Source: Symsagittifera roscoffensis
Taxonomy: Eukaryota; Xenacoelomorpha; Acoela; Convolutidae
NCBI RefSeq assembly: GCF_963678635.1
Contig: NC_087067.1
Location: forward strand, 2,230,001 to 2,294,000
Reading direction: 5' to 3'
DNA: 64,000 nucleotides
Shown here: positions 55,601-63,984 of the stretch, one piece after another
Layout: the number at the start of each line of letters is the position of its first letter
Position numbering within the stretch: position 1 is the first letter of the stretch
The notes under the pieces: generated by a model
Told to the model about the DNA's origin: nothing
The model's database searches: none
The model's input: only the letters and a program-made list of their open reading frames with translations
Translations under genes and position numbers: made by a program

Positions 55601-58463
55601 AGTGTCCGATCGATCTTACTTTCAACTCTTCTTTCCCTACATAGATTTGTCCAATTAGGTCTTCGTCGCATGTTATCATCGTCTTGGTATAGATGTTGAT
55701 TCCATCTATATTTAGCATGACCTCGTGTGGACCATAAGCTTCAGTGTACCTATTATCAACACGTACCGATTTGCTGCCCCCTCTCGTGAGTAGTGCCCTG
55801 AGCGCTCTAGAAGTCGTTTGTGGACTTATTCCACTCAAGTAGTCTGCATACACGTCAATGTGCATTATCGTCTGGTCGCTCGGCTCGCTCAAGTTTCTGG
55901 TTACCTCGTGTCCGCCCACTGTGATTATCGACATTATTCTTGCTCCGATTTTCGATATTCCAAAAGGTTTACCTGTCACCATTTTCACGGTGTTACAATT
56001 CCCGGTCTTCATTGAGCCCGTTCTAGCCTCTGGTATTGAGTTCGATCCGGTTAATGCTCCGTTAAAATTCTGTCTTTCGATCTCCAACTTTAGTCGTTGC
56101 TCTATTTCTTTCGCAGCCAGATCTTGTTTCACTTTGGCAATTGCTTCCGTCGCCGCTTTCTCATAATTTATCTCTAGAGAGCTTCCGGCCGCGGACTCTA
56201 ACGCACCGCTAACATGTGTCACAGCTTTCACTGTCTTCGTCGGCAATTCGGTGTTTGGTGCCCCCAAGTTCCTAGATTCAAACTCGTTTTGCCTGTTCCG
56301 CTGATTCTGCACCGCCGCTAATGCCAACTTATGTTTGGGGTGATTCTGGTCCTTGGCCGCTTCCCAGAACAAGGGACAATCCATTCTGAAGTGCCCCTCC
56401 TGGTTGCAGAAGAAGCATCTGGCGCCTATCTTGATGATTAAGCCGTTATAGTACTCGTGTTCCTCCATCTGGCTCATATCCTCTTCATCCGGTGCATAAC
56501 CTAGGCTCTTCATGCCTTGTTTGTACGTTGTGCAGTCAGCCACATGATGATCCGCTGACCCGCAGTTCGCGCATGATCTGCGCTTGTCCATATCATCCCT
56601 AGGTTTGTACCATGATGACCTCTGGGGTTGGCTTCCCCCTTGCGTGTTCCTGTTTTCGGAATATGAGTACTTCTTAGGTTTCATCAGCATGTATTCTCTT
56701 GTTTTCTGTCTCATTTCTTCTGGGGTGGGTGCGCTGTCCTTCGACAATGTGTAGTATGTTGCTAACATTGTCCTTAAGTCATCACTTTTCACCCCATCGA
56801 TGAACTTCGAGGCAATGCTAAAGTTCCGTCTATTTGTCGACTCCTCTGGGTCACTCCTCCTTCTCAAGCTCTCGAGGTCATCTAGGAACCGATCTATTGA
56901 CTCGTCGTCCCTCTGCCTTCTCTTTTCAAATCGCATCATCGCTTGGTGACCCTTCATGCCTGACTCGAATCGATTCAGCAATATCTCGAAGATCTTGTCC
57001 GCGGTGTCGCGTTCTTCCTCCTTCTTTGCGACCACGCATTTTAATGCCGTTCCTTCCAAGTTGCTCAGTATGGCTGTACATGCTTGTCTTTCGTCACTCA
57101 AGTTGTCTTGTTCTAGATGTAATCTCATCACTTCCACCCAAGTGTCAATGCATCCATCGGAGTCGTCCTTGAATTCTTTTGGCTTCTTGAATGTCTTTCT
57201 TGATTTTCCCTCTCTCCTGTCGCTCGAGTCAGTGTTCCTCGTGGCGAAGGCCTCTAGAGTCCTGTTCATCATCTCCCAAGTGCTGGCCCATGTCATAGCA
57301 TCCGGTCCTGTGTTGCCGTTAGCTGTTGAATCTCCCGGAGCAGTCGTTGTATTCGACGTTCCATTCTTCATTATTGTTTTCGCAGCTGTTGGTGCTATGC
57401 TTATCGCATCCCTGGTTAAGGGCAACGGTGTCGATTGTCGTTTGTTCCTTTGTGGTTCTGCAAAGTCAACTCTGGTGCCTTGCGTACGATCCGCTGCCGG
57501 TCTTTCTTGTGGAGTAGAACCTCTCAAGATTGCATCCAACTTTGCCTGTATTTCACACGAACTCTCGGCTTGACTCCTGCTCATTGTGTCCATTCTCCTT
57601 TCCAGGCTCCCTAATTGGTTGTTGACATCATCATATCGGTTCTTCAACTGTTGCATGTCTGTTTTGATGTTCTTTTCTCGTTCTTCATTGGTGGCTTCTA
57701 CCTTATCTGACATTTCCTTGAGTCTCTCATCTGTTGCCTTAGCTAGGTTAAAATAACTGTCTAGATACTCGTGCTTGTTGTATCTTATCTCCTTTTTTAT
57801 CACCTCTCTGTCTTCTTCACTGTGCTTAAGTCTTTTGTCAATCTGATTTAATTTCGCCAACAAGTCACCCAGCTCAATGTTAGTCTCTTCATGGTCAGCT
57901 GTCGGTCTCTCTTCGGCCGTAGCCTCTGCTTTAGCTTGTTCCTCTCTTGGATTGGCTTCTGAGGTCTTCGTGCTCACTGTCCCAAACGTTCGTGCTCTTT
58001 CTGCTTTTGGTTCTTCAGTCACGTTTTCTTTTGTTTTTATTCCGAACATTATTCCCAATTTTTCCGTAAAAGATGTCCTCTTTACTTGAGAGTCTTCTTT
58101 CACCGTTTCTTCGGTGTTGCCTATTGCATCTTCCGCGTCATCTATCGGTGAGAACTCTATGGGTTTCTGGTTCGGTTCCTCTGCAGTGGGCATTGGAGTT
58201 GACTCTGTCGCCATCTTCCTTGTTTCATCCACACTTTGATCGGGTGTCTCTAGATCAATCTCGATGGTGGGTTCTACTCGCTCCCCTTCCGTGCCCTCTT
58301 TCGCCCTGTTCTCCGCTGTACTCCTTGTGCTGACCATGTTAACTGAAAAGTTCGTCTTCGTTATCTTTGGGCCCGTTGATGTCGTTCCGCGCAGCGATGA
58401 ATTATATTTCGTGTTTGATCCACTTGACCTTTTTTCGAGCACCGGTACCCTACTCCGCCTCAT
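49656..58463 (-). CDS. E2 Gag-Pol polyprotein with C-terminal macrodomain-like region
   Basis: 2935 aa, ATG start, collinear with E1 Gag-Pol. Domains: coiled-coil-rich N-terminus; Gag core (~425); two CCHC knuckles (near 631 and 681); protease DTGA (~990); reverse transcriptase YVDD (~1476); RNase H TDAS (~1628); acidic linker; integrase HHCC from ~2163 with D (~2233), D (~2293) and E (~2328); GPF module; macrodomain-like C-terminus (~2785-2932: KYLCFLVT, VSMPVYDPNRGKL, HVVFAETEI). Protein similarity to E1 is very high in RT and RNase H, but codons differ widely, so both copies descend from lineages under strong purifying selection. The integrase first Asp sits in QIDHQK, as in E1, which is unlike the common DxxGPF context. 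Confidence 0.95.
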   Translation of the reverse strand: MRRSRVPVLEKRSSGSNTKYNSSLRGTTSTGPKITKTNFSVNMVSTRSTAENRAKEGTEGERVEPTIEIDLETPDQSVDETRKMATESTPMPTAEEPNQKPIEFSPIDDAEDAIGNTEETVKEDSQVKRTSFTEKLGIMFGIKTKENVTEEPKAERARTFGTVSTKTSEANPREEQAKAEATAEERPTADHEETNIELGDLLAKLNQIDKRLKHSEEDREVIKKEIRYNKHEYLDSYFNLAKATDERLKEMSDKVEATNEEREKNIKTDMQQLKNRYDDVNNQLGSLERRMDTMSRSQAESSCEIQAKLDAILRGSTPQERPAADRTQGTRVDFAEPQRNKRQSTPLPLTRDAISIAPTAAKTIMKNGTSNTTTAPGDSTANGNTGPDAMTWASTWEMMNRTLEAFATRNTDSSDRREGKSRKTFKKPKEFKDDSDGCIDTWVEVMRLHLEQDNLSDERQACTAILSNLEGTALKCVVAKKEEERDTADKIFEILLNRFESGMKGHQAMMRFEKRRQRDDESIDRFLDDLESLRRRSDPEESTNRRNFSIASKFIDGVKSDDLRTMLATYYTLSKDSAPTPEEMRQKTREYMLMKPKKYSYSENRNTQGGSQPQRSSWYKPRDDMDKRRSCANCGSADHHVADCTTYKQGMKSLGYAPDEEDMSQMEEHEYYNGLIIKIGARCFFCNQEGHFRMDCPLFWEAAKDQNHPKHKLALAAVQNQRNRQNEFESRNLGAPNTELPTKTVKAVTHVSGALESAAGSSLEINYEKAATEAIAKVKQDLAAKEIEQRLKLEIERQNFNGALTGSNSIPEARTGSMKTGNCNTVKMVTGKPFGISKIGARIMSIITVGGHEVTRNLSEPSDQTIMHIDVYADYLSGISPQTTSRALRALLTRGGSKSVRVDNRYTEAYGPHEVMLNIDGINIYTKTMITCDEDLIGQIYVGKEELKVRSIGHCAMLEEDAMHIGTEADVTGHVLDINGKKTQLRGLLDTGAVLSVIPIETWEKMGFDKGDLIDSRIRLSAANKGALRVLGRTPIIALNLGERNLWMSFLVVENLDESDQFILGRDFIRNFDVTIDLNNAMFRIRNPDRRYAIKPVNLIMANENKAPVFLSRRVRLKANEAAIVSLRMKNYNELSDNKQVCIVPNPNSQSAAVLGRSFSITKSGLCVSVLLNTLDIPITIQRGRKLGYALPVKTRYETIENSKQNEVVDCPNHRDKICILRRLQRIKDSSGLIKSLKSETDDGLSSCSNFPERPTLDEMQTDKPVLPEIEHLRGKLKDEQLEAIKDVLERNEEVFSRHKADIGCCNFVEHEIELEENAVPHREGARRMTPHKSDACRKEIETLLEYDMIEPSKSPWACGVVMAKKKGDQLRFCCDFRYLNSVTVKDAYPIPRIDESLSKLGDAKFFTTLDLGSAFWQVPLRKQDRDKTGFACELGLFQWKRMPFGLCNATATFQRLMAHALIGVTKKYGNLVMCYVDDVVIATPTLEDHIERLDEVFACMKRSGLKCKPSKCEILKDSIKYLGRMVDKHGIRPDPDAVEAVLTWKSPKTEHQLMSFLGFANYYREFIKGYADKVYPMQQLMRHKGKKFTWNNAAEESFQRIKKELCEAPVLGMPTEKGMYVLDTDASVVAISGILHQEQEWNGKTVLRPIAYGSKVLSDTEMKYGAPKAEMFAVVTFVEKYRAYLDSEPFKLRVDNRALSWLKTYSMDQSYIGRWIVRLDGYNMIIEHRTRDKHQNADSLSKKTEFYERQEQREADRPEIKDGFSFMDKETYDSLPLTRWLDKSGKPIEGHPELPKETLEKTILKKSSGIPIGIMLKSKIVRETLKAKGYDLTQVEEGTVRIDEDLMGLLEKLSDDKPVIQGKGQEAPELTILRREKTVNNTDISKESTTDSKEVVRSLVEKIPEKILEQTKVRDKKVTFREEIEHLGLDQESGEWYRFMEEDGTGEGKLSGERKEWDEDSDESSEDQDSLCMILAEEKMRQHDRELQTDPSSGTYNLEIQEVRGGEELEKIAVSRKPLRELSCNSNVRTNLVPEDDMKIVKRMICVKLSDDIHNPGEMNGQIMALKEHVKARYRLSDLIRAQKNDKMTSNLSKWIHSGVKEKGELEEDSYKILSQFYKEKRDLLYHTAEGVVACKRRDEEKILHKHNLIILPQLYQTEVLFRSHDQMGHQGIDKVQQRILHRFDWPGMRKACERWVNACLACLQVKDPRKMKFPLKSVESSEFNEVVQIDHQKICMTESGYNQILVIIDHFTKLAEAVPCQTASAEETCDHLITHWISRYGCPMTFQSDNGKAFVGDLTKELMKRSHIAQAHSTTYHPQTNGLVERQNRTLVNMLRVYCSRYMTDWDKYLPQVVGAYNSTQHSTTGISPFMMLTGRERATPITFFYPEYEGKRTSPQAYVKEAIKRQQELNELCRRNTAQAQMRQRKRYDEKILRAKPYEVGQYVWVFQNVIPPKGTKKLLKKWRGPFMITEVHQQGRFYRLSTGRAAHYENLKPHIPSPEDWCLPKDMEGLEYLVVEPACEVNEKGTREKNDGNENLSLDDNEKIEVESDAGSFVEEDWNDPEQNEVPKWMEPDRPTPPETRTGNRKRTGMRYNRYGDDFLIDKIQPDKLGDELLSAGELEAEEEWQVIDDGGHYPQDDYSTPELETDLEQSEIERRENTNLRILEWMRDVKDESREGQSIQQIDVSAANYIKTEDPLFGWTATDRPLDIPKDNSDPTTSTGTSINIFVRGVGVGLTHTENLMIKKLKEVRETSGLELEEEEPEPTIGRNFKTKFEIPNEYSENIMITDSDFILSNRTSAICITADMSFKSRLEADFKREYQNVEFLFRQRPGLGGIAALPPSVAQVPGKYLCFLVTRVNDRNTIDPEHVILALTRLRDFMIERGIVEVSMPVYDPNRGKLSSRELYAILHVVFAETEIMVHLHKKYYLSIA
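50239..50278 (-). promoter_or_regulatory. 40-nt conserved block with polypurine-like motif (E2 copy)
   Basis: Identical to E1 30919-30958. Contains GTCCGGGGAG (50261-50270 on the plus strand as CTCCCCGGAC) read as Val-Arg-Gly, and the same GGGTA/TACCC hairpin. Confidence 0.75.
52602..52611 (-). promoter_or_regulatory. Internal polypurine-tract-like motif (E2, second in element order)
   Basis: Element-strand GTCCGGGGAG in the Leu-Ser-Gly-Glu frame, in the RNase H-integrase linker, the same protein region as the E1 pair at 28307 and 28373. Confidence 0.5.
52656..52665 (-). promoter_or_regulatory. Internal polypurine-tract-like motif (E2, first in element order)
   Basis: Element-strand GTCCGGGGAG followed by TGG, read as Glu-Ser-Gly-Glu-Trp. 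It is 54 nt before the next copy at 52602. Confidence 0.5.
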
Positions 58464-58743
58464 TATTTCTATTTACAACTGCTTCTATTTACAATTTTAT
58501 TATATACACGATTCTATTCTAAGGGTAAAAAAAATATTTTTTGTGGTAACAAATTCTGTACAACGTGTTAAAAACCTTATCCAATTCTCTTTCTAAAACC
58601 TCCGAAAAATTTTCCTTAATTTGGTCTTAACCCTACCTATTTCGATTTGTCTTATTCTGTCTTAAAACGCACTTGTTGTAATTTGACTTCAATTTCTATA
58701 CCGTCCCAAGACTATTCGTCACTATCACAGTACTCTCCGTTAG

Positions 58744-59460
58744 TGTCCTAAGACCCTTGTACCAAGACCACTGTTCCAAGACTAGTGTCCCAAGACTACT
58801 GTCCCAAGACCAGTGTCCCAAGGCTAGTGTCCCAAGACTACTGTCCCAAGGCTAGTGTCCCAAGGCTAGTGTCCCAAGACTACTGTCCCAAGGGTAGTGT
58901 CCCAAGACCAGTGTCCCAAGACTACTGTCCCAAGACTAGTGTCCCAAGGGTAGTGTCCCAAGACTACTGTCCCAAGACTAGTGTCCCAAGGGTAGTGTCC
59001 CAAGACCAGTGTCCCAAGGCTGGTGTCCCAAGACTAGTGTCCCAAGACTAGTGTCCCAAGGGCAGTGTCCCAAGACCAGTGTCCCAAGGCTGGTGTCCCA
59101 AGACTAGTGTCCCAAGACTAGTGTCCCAAGACCACTGTCCCAAGACTGTCCCAAGACCACTGTCCCAAGACCCTGTCCCAAGACCACTGTCCCAAGACCC
59201 CTGTCCCAAGACCCTGTCCCAAGACCACTGTCCCAAGACCCTGTCCCAAGACCCTGTCCCAAGACCCTGTCCCAAGACCACTGTCCCAAGACCACTGTCC
59301 CAAGACCCTGTCCCAAGACCACTGTCCCAAGACCCTGTCCCAAGACCCTGTCCCAAGACCACTGTCCCAAGACCACTGTCCCAAGACCCTGTCCCAAGAC
59401 CACTGTCCCAAGACCCTGTCCCAAGACCACTGTCCCAAGACTGCTCTGTCCCAAGACTTC
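58744..59460. repeat. Minisatellite of 13-14 bp units in E2 leader
   Basis: About 50 tandem units built on GTCCCAAGACTA(G/C)T (14 bp). They change gradually to 13-bp units (GTCCCAAGACCCT) towards the right end; one 11-bp unit is near 59150. Because units are not multiples of 3, all frames on both strands stay open for 80-145 codons, giving fake proteins rich in SQD and LGT. Element-strand reading gives CTTGGGACAGT repeats. Confidence 0.9.
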
Positions 59461-60893
59461 TTCGGTCTTGTCCCAATACTCGTCACGGAGTGTCTTCCTC
59501 GTTGTAGGGTCCTCTTGAACCACCGTACCTTGTACCACCACTCAAGCTCTAGTAAAATTTTCCCAAAAACCCTCTCTTAAAAGCCAAATGCTGACCCCCC
59601 TCTTCTTTTTGGTTGTTTCTCTTTCAATGTAGGTGCGCAGGTATCTTGTGATCACCTGTTCGTATAAAACCAAACACAAATCCTCAATAAAATGCAACAA
59701 AAATTTTAAGTAAGAAAAATAATAAAAACAGAAAAATGAGCCCACCTAAAATTTAAAGGTGACCAATGTCTACCTTTCGTCTAAAAAAAAAATTTGTCTG
59801 GTACCTAATTGCCACGCGTTTTCCTCCCCCCACTAGTGATCTTATGGGGTATCACAAAAGCTGTCTATATCCGGTCCCCCCTACCAAACCAACCAGCGTA
59901 CCAGTCTTAACTCGAGTTGAATTTTGGATCTCCACCTAATATTACCAACGCGTGTTAATTTCTAATGTAACTAAGTCAACGATGTCGACTAATTAGTTAC
60001 TCTAATTTCCCTCCTTTTTACAATTTACAACCGCCAACCTCTAACTTAACCAGCCCCCCTTCTAACCTCCCCCCTTTTTAGCCCCCCTTCTTAAGCCTAA
60101 AAATTACTTTAAGCGCCGGGTGCTAAACCTCTCAAGAGAAAACCGTAGACCTGTTTCCAGGCCTGCTCAAGTAAAAACGTTCCTCAAAACTGGGGGATTT
60201 CGCTTATCCAATTCTACACTTATCTCCTATAATGTAATGTGGATTCTAACGATACCCGTTCTGCCCAACTTGAGAACTCGAGAATTGCCAAATCCTTCTT
60301 GGCTGCTTTCCCACTCGACTGGTCACCTGTTCCAGTCCAGTCTCCTATTGGTTCAGCCAAGTGTCCCTGAACCACTTTCCCACTCGGCTGGTCACCTCTT
60401 CCAGTCAAGTCTCCTATTGGTCCAGCTAAGTTCCAAGCTATCTGAAAACCCTTGACAACGCCCTACACTCGGGCACTTTATTACGGTTACTGGGTTAAAT
60501 TGCTAGGTTGATCGAAACGATCGAACTTATAAAACAGTATGGGTATACTATTTAATTAATATAAAGGTTTGATCCAACTGATCTGGTGTCAAAGTCACTG
60601 TCTTTTTTTGTTTTATGGTTTTTGTTCCTTTTTCTATTCTTTTTTGGTTTTTGTTTTGCTTTTTGTCTTTTTGCTCGTGTTTTTGTCCCCCTAGTTGCCC
60701 CCCTTTACTCGGTTAGCTAAGCCTCGTTCGGAGAGCGTACCAGGAAATTTTCTCGAGTTTTCTTAAAAAGCTATCACGGTACAACCGGAAGGTTTGCACG
60801 TTCCTGTCGAACCGTACCGCCGGTACTCTAGAATGGGCATTCAGCCCGAAGCTGTCTCAAGTGGGTTCGACTCCGTAGTCTTGATGTCGTAAA

Positions 60894-60908
60894 CACCCAG
60901 GAGCGCCA
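60894..60908 (-). promoter_or_regulatory. Primer-binding site candidate of E2
   Basis: Element-strand TGGCGCTCCTGGGTG, identical to the E1 site, 11 nt inside the LTR end. Identity across otherwise different leaders supports a functional site. Confidence 0.6.
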
Positions 60909-60919
60909 TAAAAACACTA

Positions 60920-61824
60920 TGTAACATTCGTCTACTACAGTCACACATGAGGCTTAAGAAAAATAGGCCCTATAACCACTGGCTCAAGGGTCAGGGACAC
61001 CATCTCTTGTGTTTTTCTACCTCAAGAACGGTCGGAGCCAGTTCGGTTCGCTTGTGACATGAGACTACGACCCGTTACAGCTTAAAGGCTACTACTAAAA
61101 TATTACCCCACTCTAGAATTAGAAACGTCCCCATACTTAGGTCTCTAGATACCCAAAATACATGAACGCCGTTAAAAACCGGGTTGGAACAATCCGTTAA
61201 GTTACTTTTTATTAGACAGTGGAACTTTGATCCATTTCAGATGGATCAACCTAAAACTCGCCTTACCTCAACATAACAATCATAAAACACACTCTAGAAA
61301 TTAAATTAAGTACTCACATTGTAGCACGCTCAAGAACCAGGAAGTAAATAAGTCGGTAAACAACTCAAGAATCAATAAAGTAACTAAGATAAGTTTAATG
61401 TCAGTCAGTTTTAACAACAAGAACAAGTTTTTACTCTAGACTGCAGTTTTATGTGGACCATTGGGACACTCAAGCTGTCCACCTTTCCGTCGAAGGTTCA
61501 CTCTGGTCCAGTTCGAATAATTGTTCTCTCGGGAACACTCTGTCTTCTATTTCAGATAGGACAGCTCTACTCTTGTTCACTATGATGGAAATTGCGAATT
61601 GCAATTTCACACTCGTTTTTATCTGACAACTTTCCCGCTATTGTTCTGAAATTGTTCTCAAATTGTTCTGAAATTGTTCTGAAATTGTTCTGATTTTCAG
61701 TTCTCGCGAGAAAATCGTGCATGACATGTTCCATTCGAAATTTTAAAAATTTAAATTTCACTCCAAAATCAAGTGTTTTCTGCTCTTCTCAAGGTCAAAC
61801 TTCCAAATATGACCGACTGGCACA
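60920..61824 (-). repeat. 5' LTR of element 2
   Basis: 905 bp, same as 38917-39821 except two adjacent bases. Contains the 11-bp ATTGTTCTGAA repeat at 61640-61694. Confidence 0.95.
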
Positions 61825-62720
61825 TAAGTTTCGCTTCTCTCATCTAAGTTGGCCTCTACCGGTATTGAAGGATCTTATTAACGTCTTCTTTCTCAGAAGA
61901 ACAGGCATCATTTATGTTCTAGTTCCCTCAGCCTAAATTAACAACGCCTGTTTTGAAGGATCTCATCTACAACCATATTTGCGGAAGCATGGTTCTCATA
62001 TAGGTTTGCTGTTCTTGTCCAAAATCGCTTTTAACAGTTTTCGAGGATCTTAACAACTTCCTGGTTCTCGAAAACGTTGCTCTCATCGAAGTTCCACTTT
62101 TCTCGTTTAGGTTTGCCTCAACCACTATTGGAGGATCTCTTCAACGTTTTCTTTTGCGGAAGCATAGTTCTCATCAGGAAAATAATATCACTAATTTTCT
62201 GGACAAAATAAAAAAACGAAAGTTTTATTACAAGGACAAACTGTGTGATTAGAAAGAGAAAAATGAATATTAGACAGTTTGACAGCCATAATAAATCGCT
62301 TATATCAATTTCCGAGGATCTCAACATTCTCCTGGCTCACGAAATTCACGAAAACATTGCCTCTATCGAAATTCCGCTTCTCTCGTTTAGGTTTGCCTCA
62401 GCATGTATTAAAGGGTCTCGTCAATAAATTTTTTCGCGGAAGCATGGCTCTCATCTACGTTTCCCTCCTATCAGTATTGGAGGATCTCATCGACGTTTTT
62501 AGTTTTGGAAACATAGCTCTCAATTAAATTCTGCTTCTCTGATCTACAATTGCTTCTTAAGAATTGGAGGATTTCATCAATGTATTTTTTCTCGGAATCC
62601 CTGCTCACATCTAAACCTATCTTATCTCATCTAAATTCGCAAAGACCAATTTTCGAGGTTCTCATCAACCTCTTGACTCTCGAAACATTGCTCTCATCTA
62701 AGTTTTGCTTAGATGAGAGC
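61825..62720. repeat. 88-bp satellite, right end of the array
   Basis: Resumes in register after element 2. It includes a small remnant of the AT-rich spacer p1 (about 62185-62300) joined directly to 88-bp units. It ends in a perfect fold-back: GCTCTCATCTAAG (62690-62702), a TTTTG loop, and its complement (62708-62720). Beyond this the sequence is unique. Confidence 0.85.
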
Positions 62721-63057
62721 TTCGCAAGAAAACTCAAATAAATTTTAAGTTTCAAAGACGGCTTACATTGTCCCAGTGTATTCTTCCTTAAATAGAGATA
62801 TATAGTAATTATTAAACAGTACTTGTGTTGCTTTGAATGGTCATATGTTGATAAATTTTGTTGGATGTTTACTCTTCCGTTACCGGCAAGTAATGTGTTG
62901 GTCGGAACAATAATGCTGGCGTAGACCTAGGCTGGTTGTTCTGTAGTCTACAGCAAATAGTTCGAATTTTGGTAGTAATTATGAGAAACTTCACGTTTAT
63001 GTTTTGAAGTAAGTACAAAAAGTTTTGAAATAATTCCGCAATTTTCATAGTTTGCGA
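62721..63057 (+). promoter_or_regulatory. Upstream region of the CEP131-like gene
   Basis: 337 bp of unique AT-rich DNA between the satellite edge and the first ATG. GTTACCGGCAAG at 62879-62890 resembles an RFX X-box (GTTNCC...GGNAAC) but has no spacer and ends in G rather than C. A donor-like GTAAGT at 63009 and an AG at 63049-63050 could bound a very small 5' intron, so the transcript start is uncertain. Confidence 0.35.
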
Positions 63058-63531
63058 ATGATTAATGGTCTTGCGATTTCGGGACATTCGGCAGCTCCGT
63101 CTGTTCGGCAAAGTACTAATGATCGAAAAGCCCTAAGGCCGCCTTCGTCTGCTAGACAAAAGAAGGATTCATCGAGACTATCTGTACGACAGAGCTCAAA
63201 CACAGAGTGCTCGCAATCAGCTGTATTTAATGGCAGTGAAAGGTCTGATGGTGACACAGAAAATAATTTGAAGTTGAACCTTTCCATTTTGTCCTCTCGC
63301 AGTAGTGCGAGAGACAGCAAACATGTTCCTGGACCCTCAAACTCCTTGACTGATAATTCAAGCAGTTGCAATAGTCAGTATCCTTCAGAGAACGACCAAT
63401 CTCAGAAGCTGCCGTTACCCGATGTATTAGGAAACTCAGATGATTTTTTAACCGTTGTAAATAATGCTGCAGCGACAATACAAATATGGTATCGATACAA
63501 AAAGCGAAAGAAGAGCAAAACTGTTTTGATG
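63058..63531 (+). CDS. CEP131: CEP131/dilatory-like protein, exon 1
   Basis: 158 codons starting MINGLAISGH, Ser-rich and disordered, ending in a short IQ-like motif (AAATIQIWYRYKKRKK) next to the donor at 63532 (G|GTAAGT), phase 0. CEP131 (AZI1; dilatory in Drosophila) is a centriolar-satellite and basal-body protein needed for cilium formation. Its vertebrate form also has a disordered N-terminus, then an IQ motif of the TIQRWYR type, then a basic coiled coil. The ATG chosen is the first in frame after a possible acceptor at 63050; further upstream exons are possible. Identification rests on the IQ motif plus the coiled coil of the next exon. Confidence 0.65.
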
Positions 63532-63676
63532 GTAAGTGCTCAATACAATCAAAGTTTTCGTTTTATGTCAGTAATTGAAAGCTGCGAGACAATTGAGTTT
63601 GTATTTAATTTTGAGTTGACATTTAATTTTATCATAACCATTTTTTTTGAAACTAGGAATACCTTTCTTTTTTCAG

Positions 63677-63923
63677 GAAGTTTTAAAATCAAAGAAATCA
63701 GAGAAACAAGAGCAGTTGAAAAACTCCAAGTCAGAATTGACTAGCATCGAAAAGGCGAGAATACGTCAGAGGAAGGAGGAGGAAGAGAAACGAATTCAGA
63801 GACGACAAGCTATCGAAGAGCTTCGCAAGAAACGCGAAGAAAAAGCGAAAGCTGCTTATGAAAAAGCCGAACAAGAAGTTAAGTTGGTGGCTGAGAAAAA
63901 GAAAGCGGCTAATTCATCTGCTG
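63677..63923 (+). CDS. CEP131: CEP131/dilatory-like protein, exon 2
   Basis: Follows a 145-bp intron (63532-63676) whose acceptor is TTCTTTTTTCAG; phase 0 is kept. Encodes a highly charged coiled coil with IEKARIRQRKEEEEKR and RRQAIEELRKKREEKAKAA, matching in order and spacing the region after the IQ motif of vertebrate CEP131 (RRAAIQEL type). The donor at 63924 (G|GTATGA) is the best exit before the in-frame stop at 63974-63976. If unused, the protein would end there, which seems too short. Confidence 0.6.
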
Positions 63924-63984
63924 GTATGATCTTCTGTAATAGTTGTTGGTACTCAACAAGATTTAAATTACAGTAGTAGTATAG

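Larger units (their letters stand above)
58464..60919 (-). other. Leader (5' untranslated region) of E2
   Basis: 2,456 nt. It holds the primer-binding site, a 69-bp-period duplication (60307-60361 and 60376-60430), runs of T/C-rich DNA and the 14-bp minisatellite at 58744-59460. Apart from the primer-binding-site neighbourhood it does not resemble E1's leader. Confidence 0.7.
38917..61824 (-). mobile_element. Giant Ty3/gypsy LTR retrotransposon, element 2 (E2)
   Basis: A 22,908-bp element on the minus strand with 905-bp LTRs (TGTGCCAGTCGG...CGAATGTTACA in element sense) that differ at only two adjacent bases (39101-39102 versus 61104-61105). Gag-Pol (2935 aa) and ORF2 (2959 aa) are both uninterrupted. 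Its proteins are close relatives of E1's, while the LTR and leader sequences are largely unrelated, so this is a sister family and not a copy of E1. It has the same TTA duplication and the same satellite host sequence. Confidence 0.95.

Noticed and set aside
58744-59460. CRISPR array
   Set aside because: Units are contiguous without unique spacers, and the context is a eukaryotic retrotransposon leader.
59048-59541. Open frames of 122-145 codons on both strands of the E2 leader
   Set aside because: They are produced by the 13-14 bp minisatellite lacking stops in any frame; there is no domain and no conserved start.
60864-60874. Exact RNA polymerase III B box (GGTTCGACTCC), 20 bp before the CCA-like complement of the primer-binding site
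   Set aside because: The T-arm stem does not pair, no A box is evident and the E1 leader lacks it, so this is not a tRNA gene.
18038-61824. One composite element, or E2 as an inverted copy of E1
   Set aside because: LTR and leader sequences differ, each element has its own TSD, and coding DNA is strongly diverged at synonymous sites.
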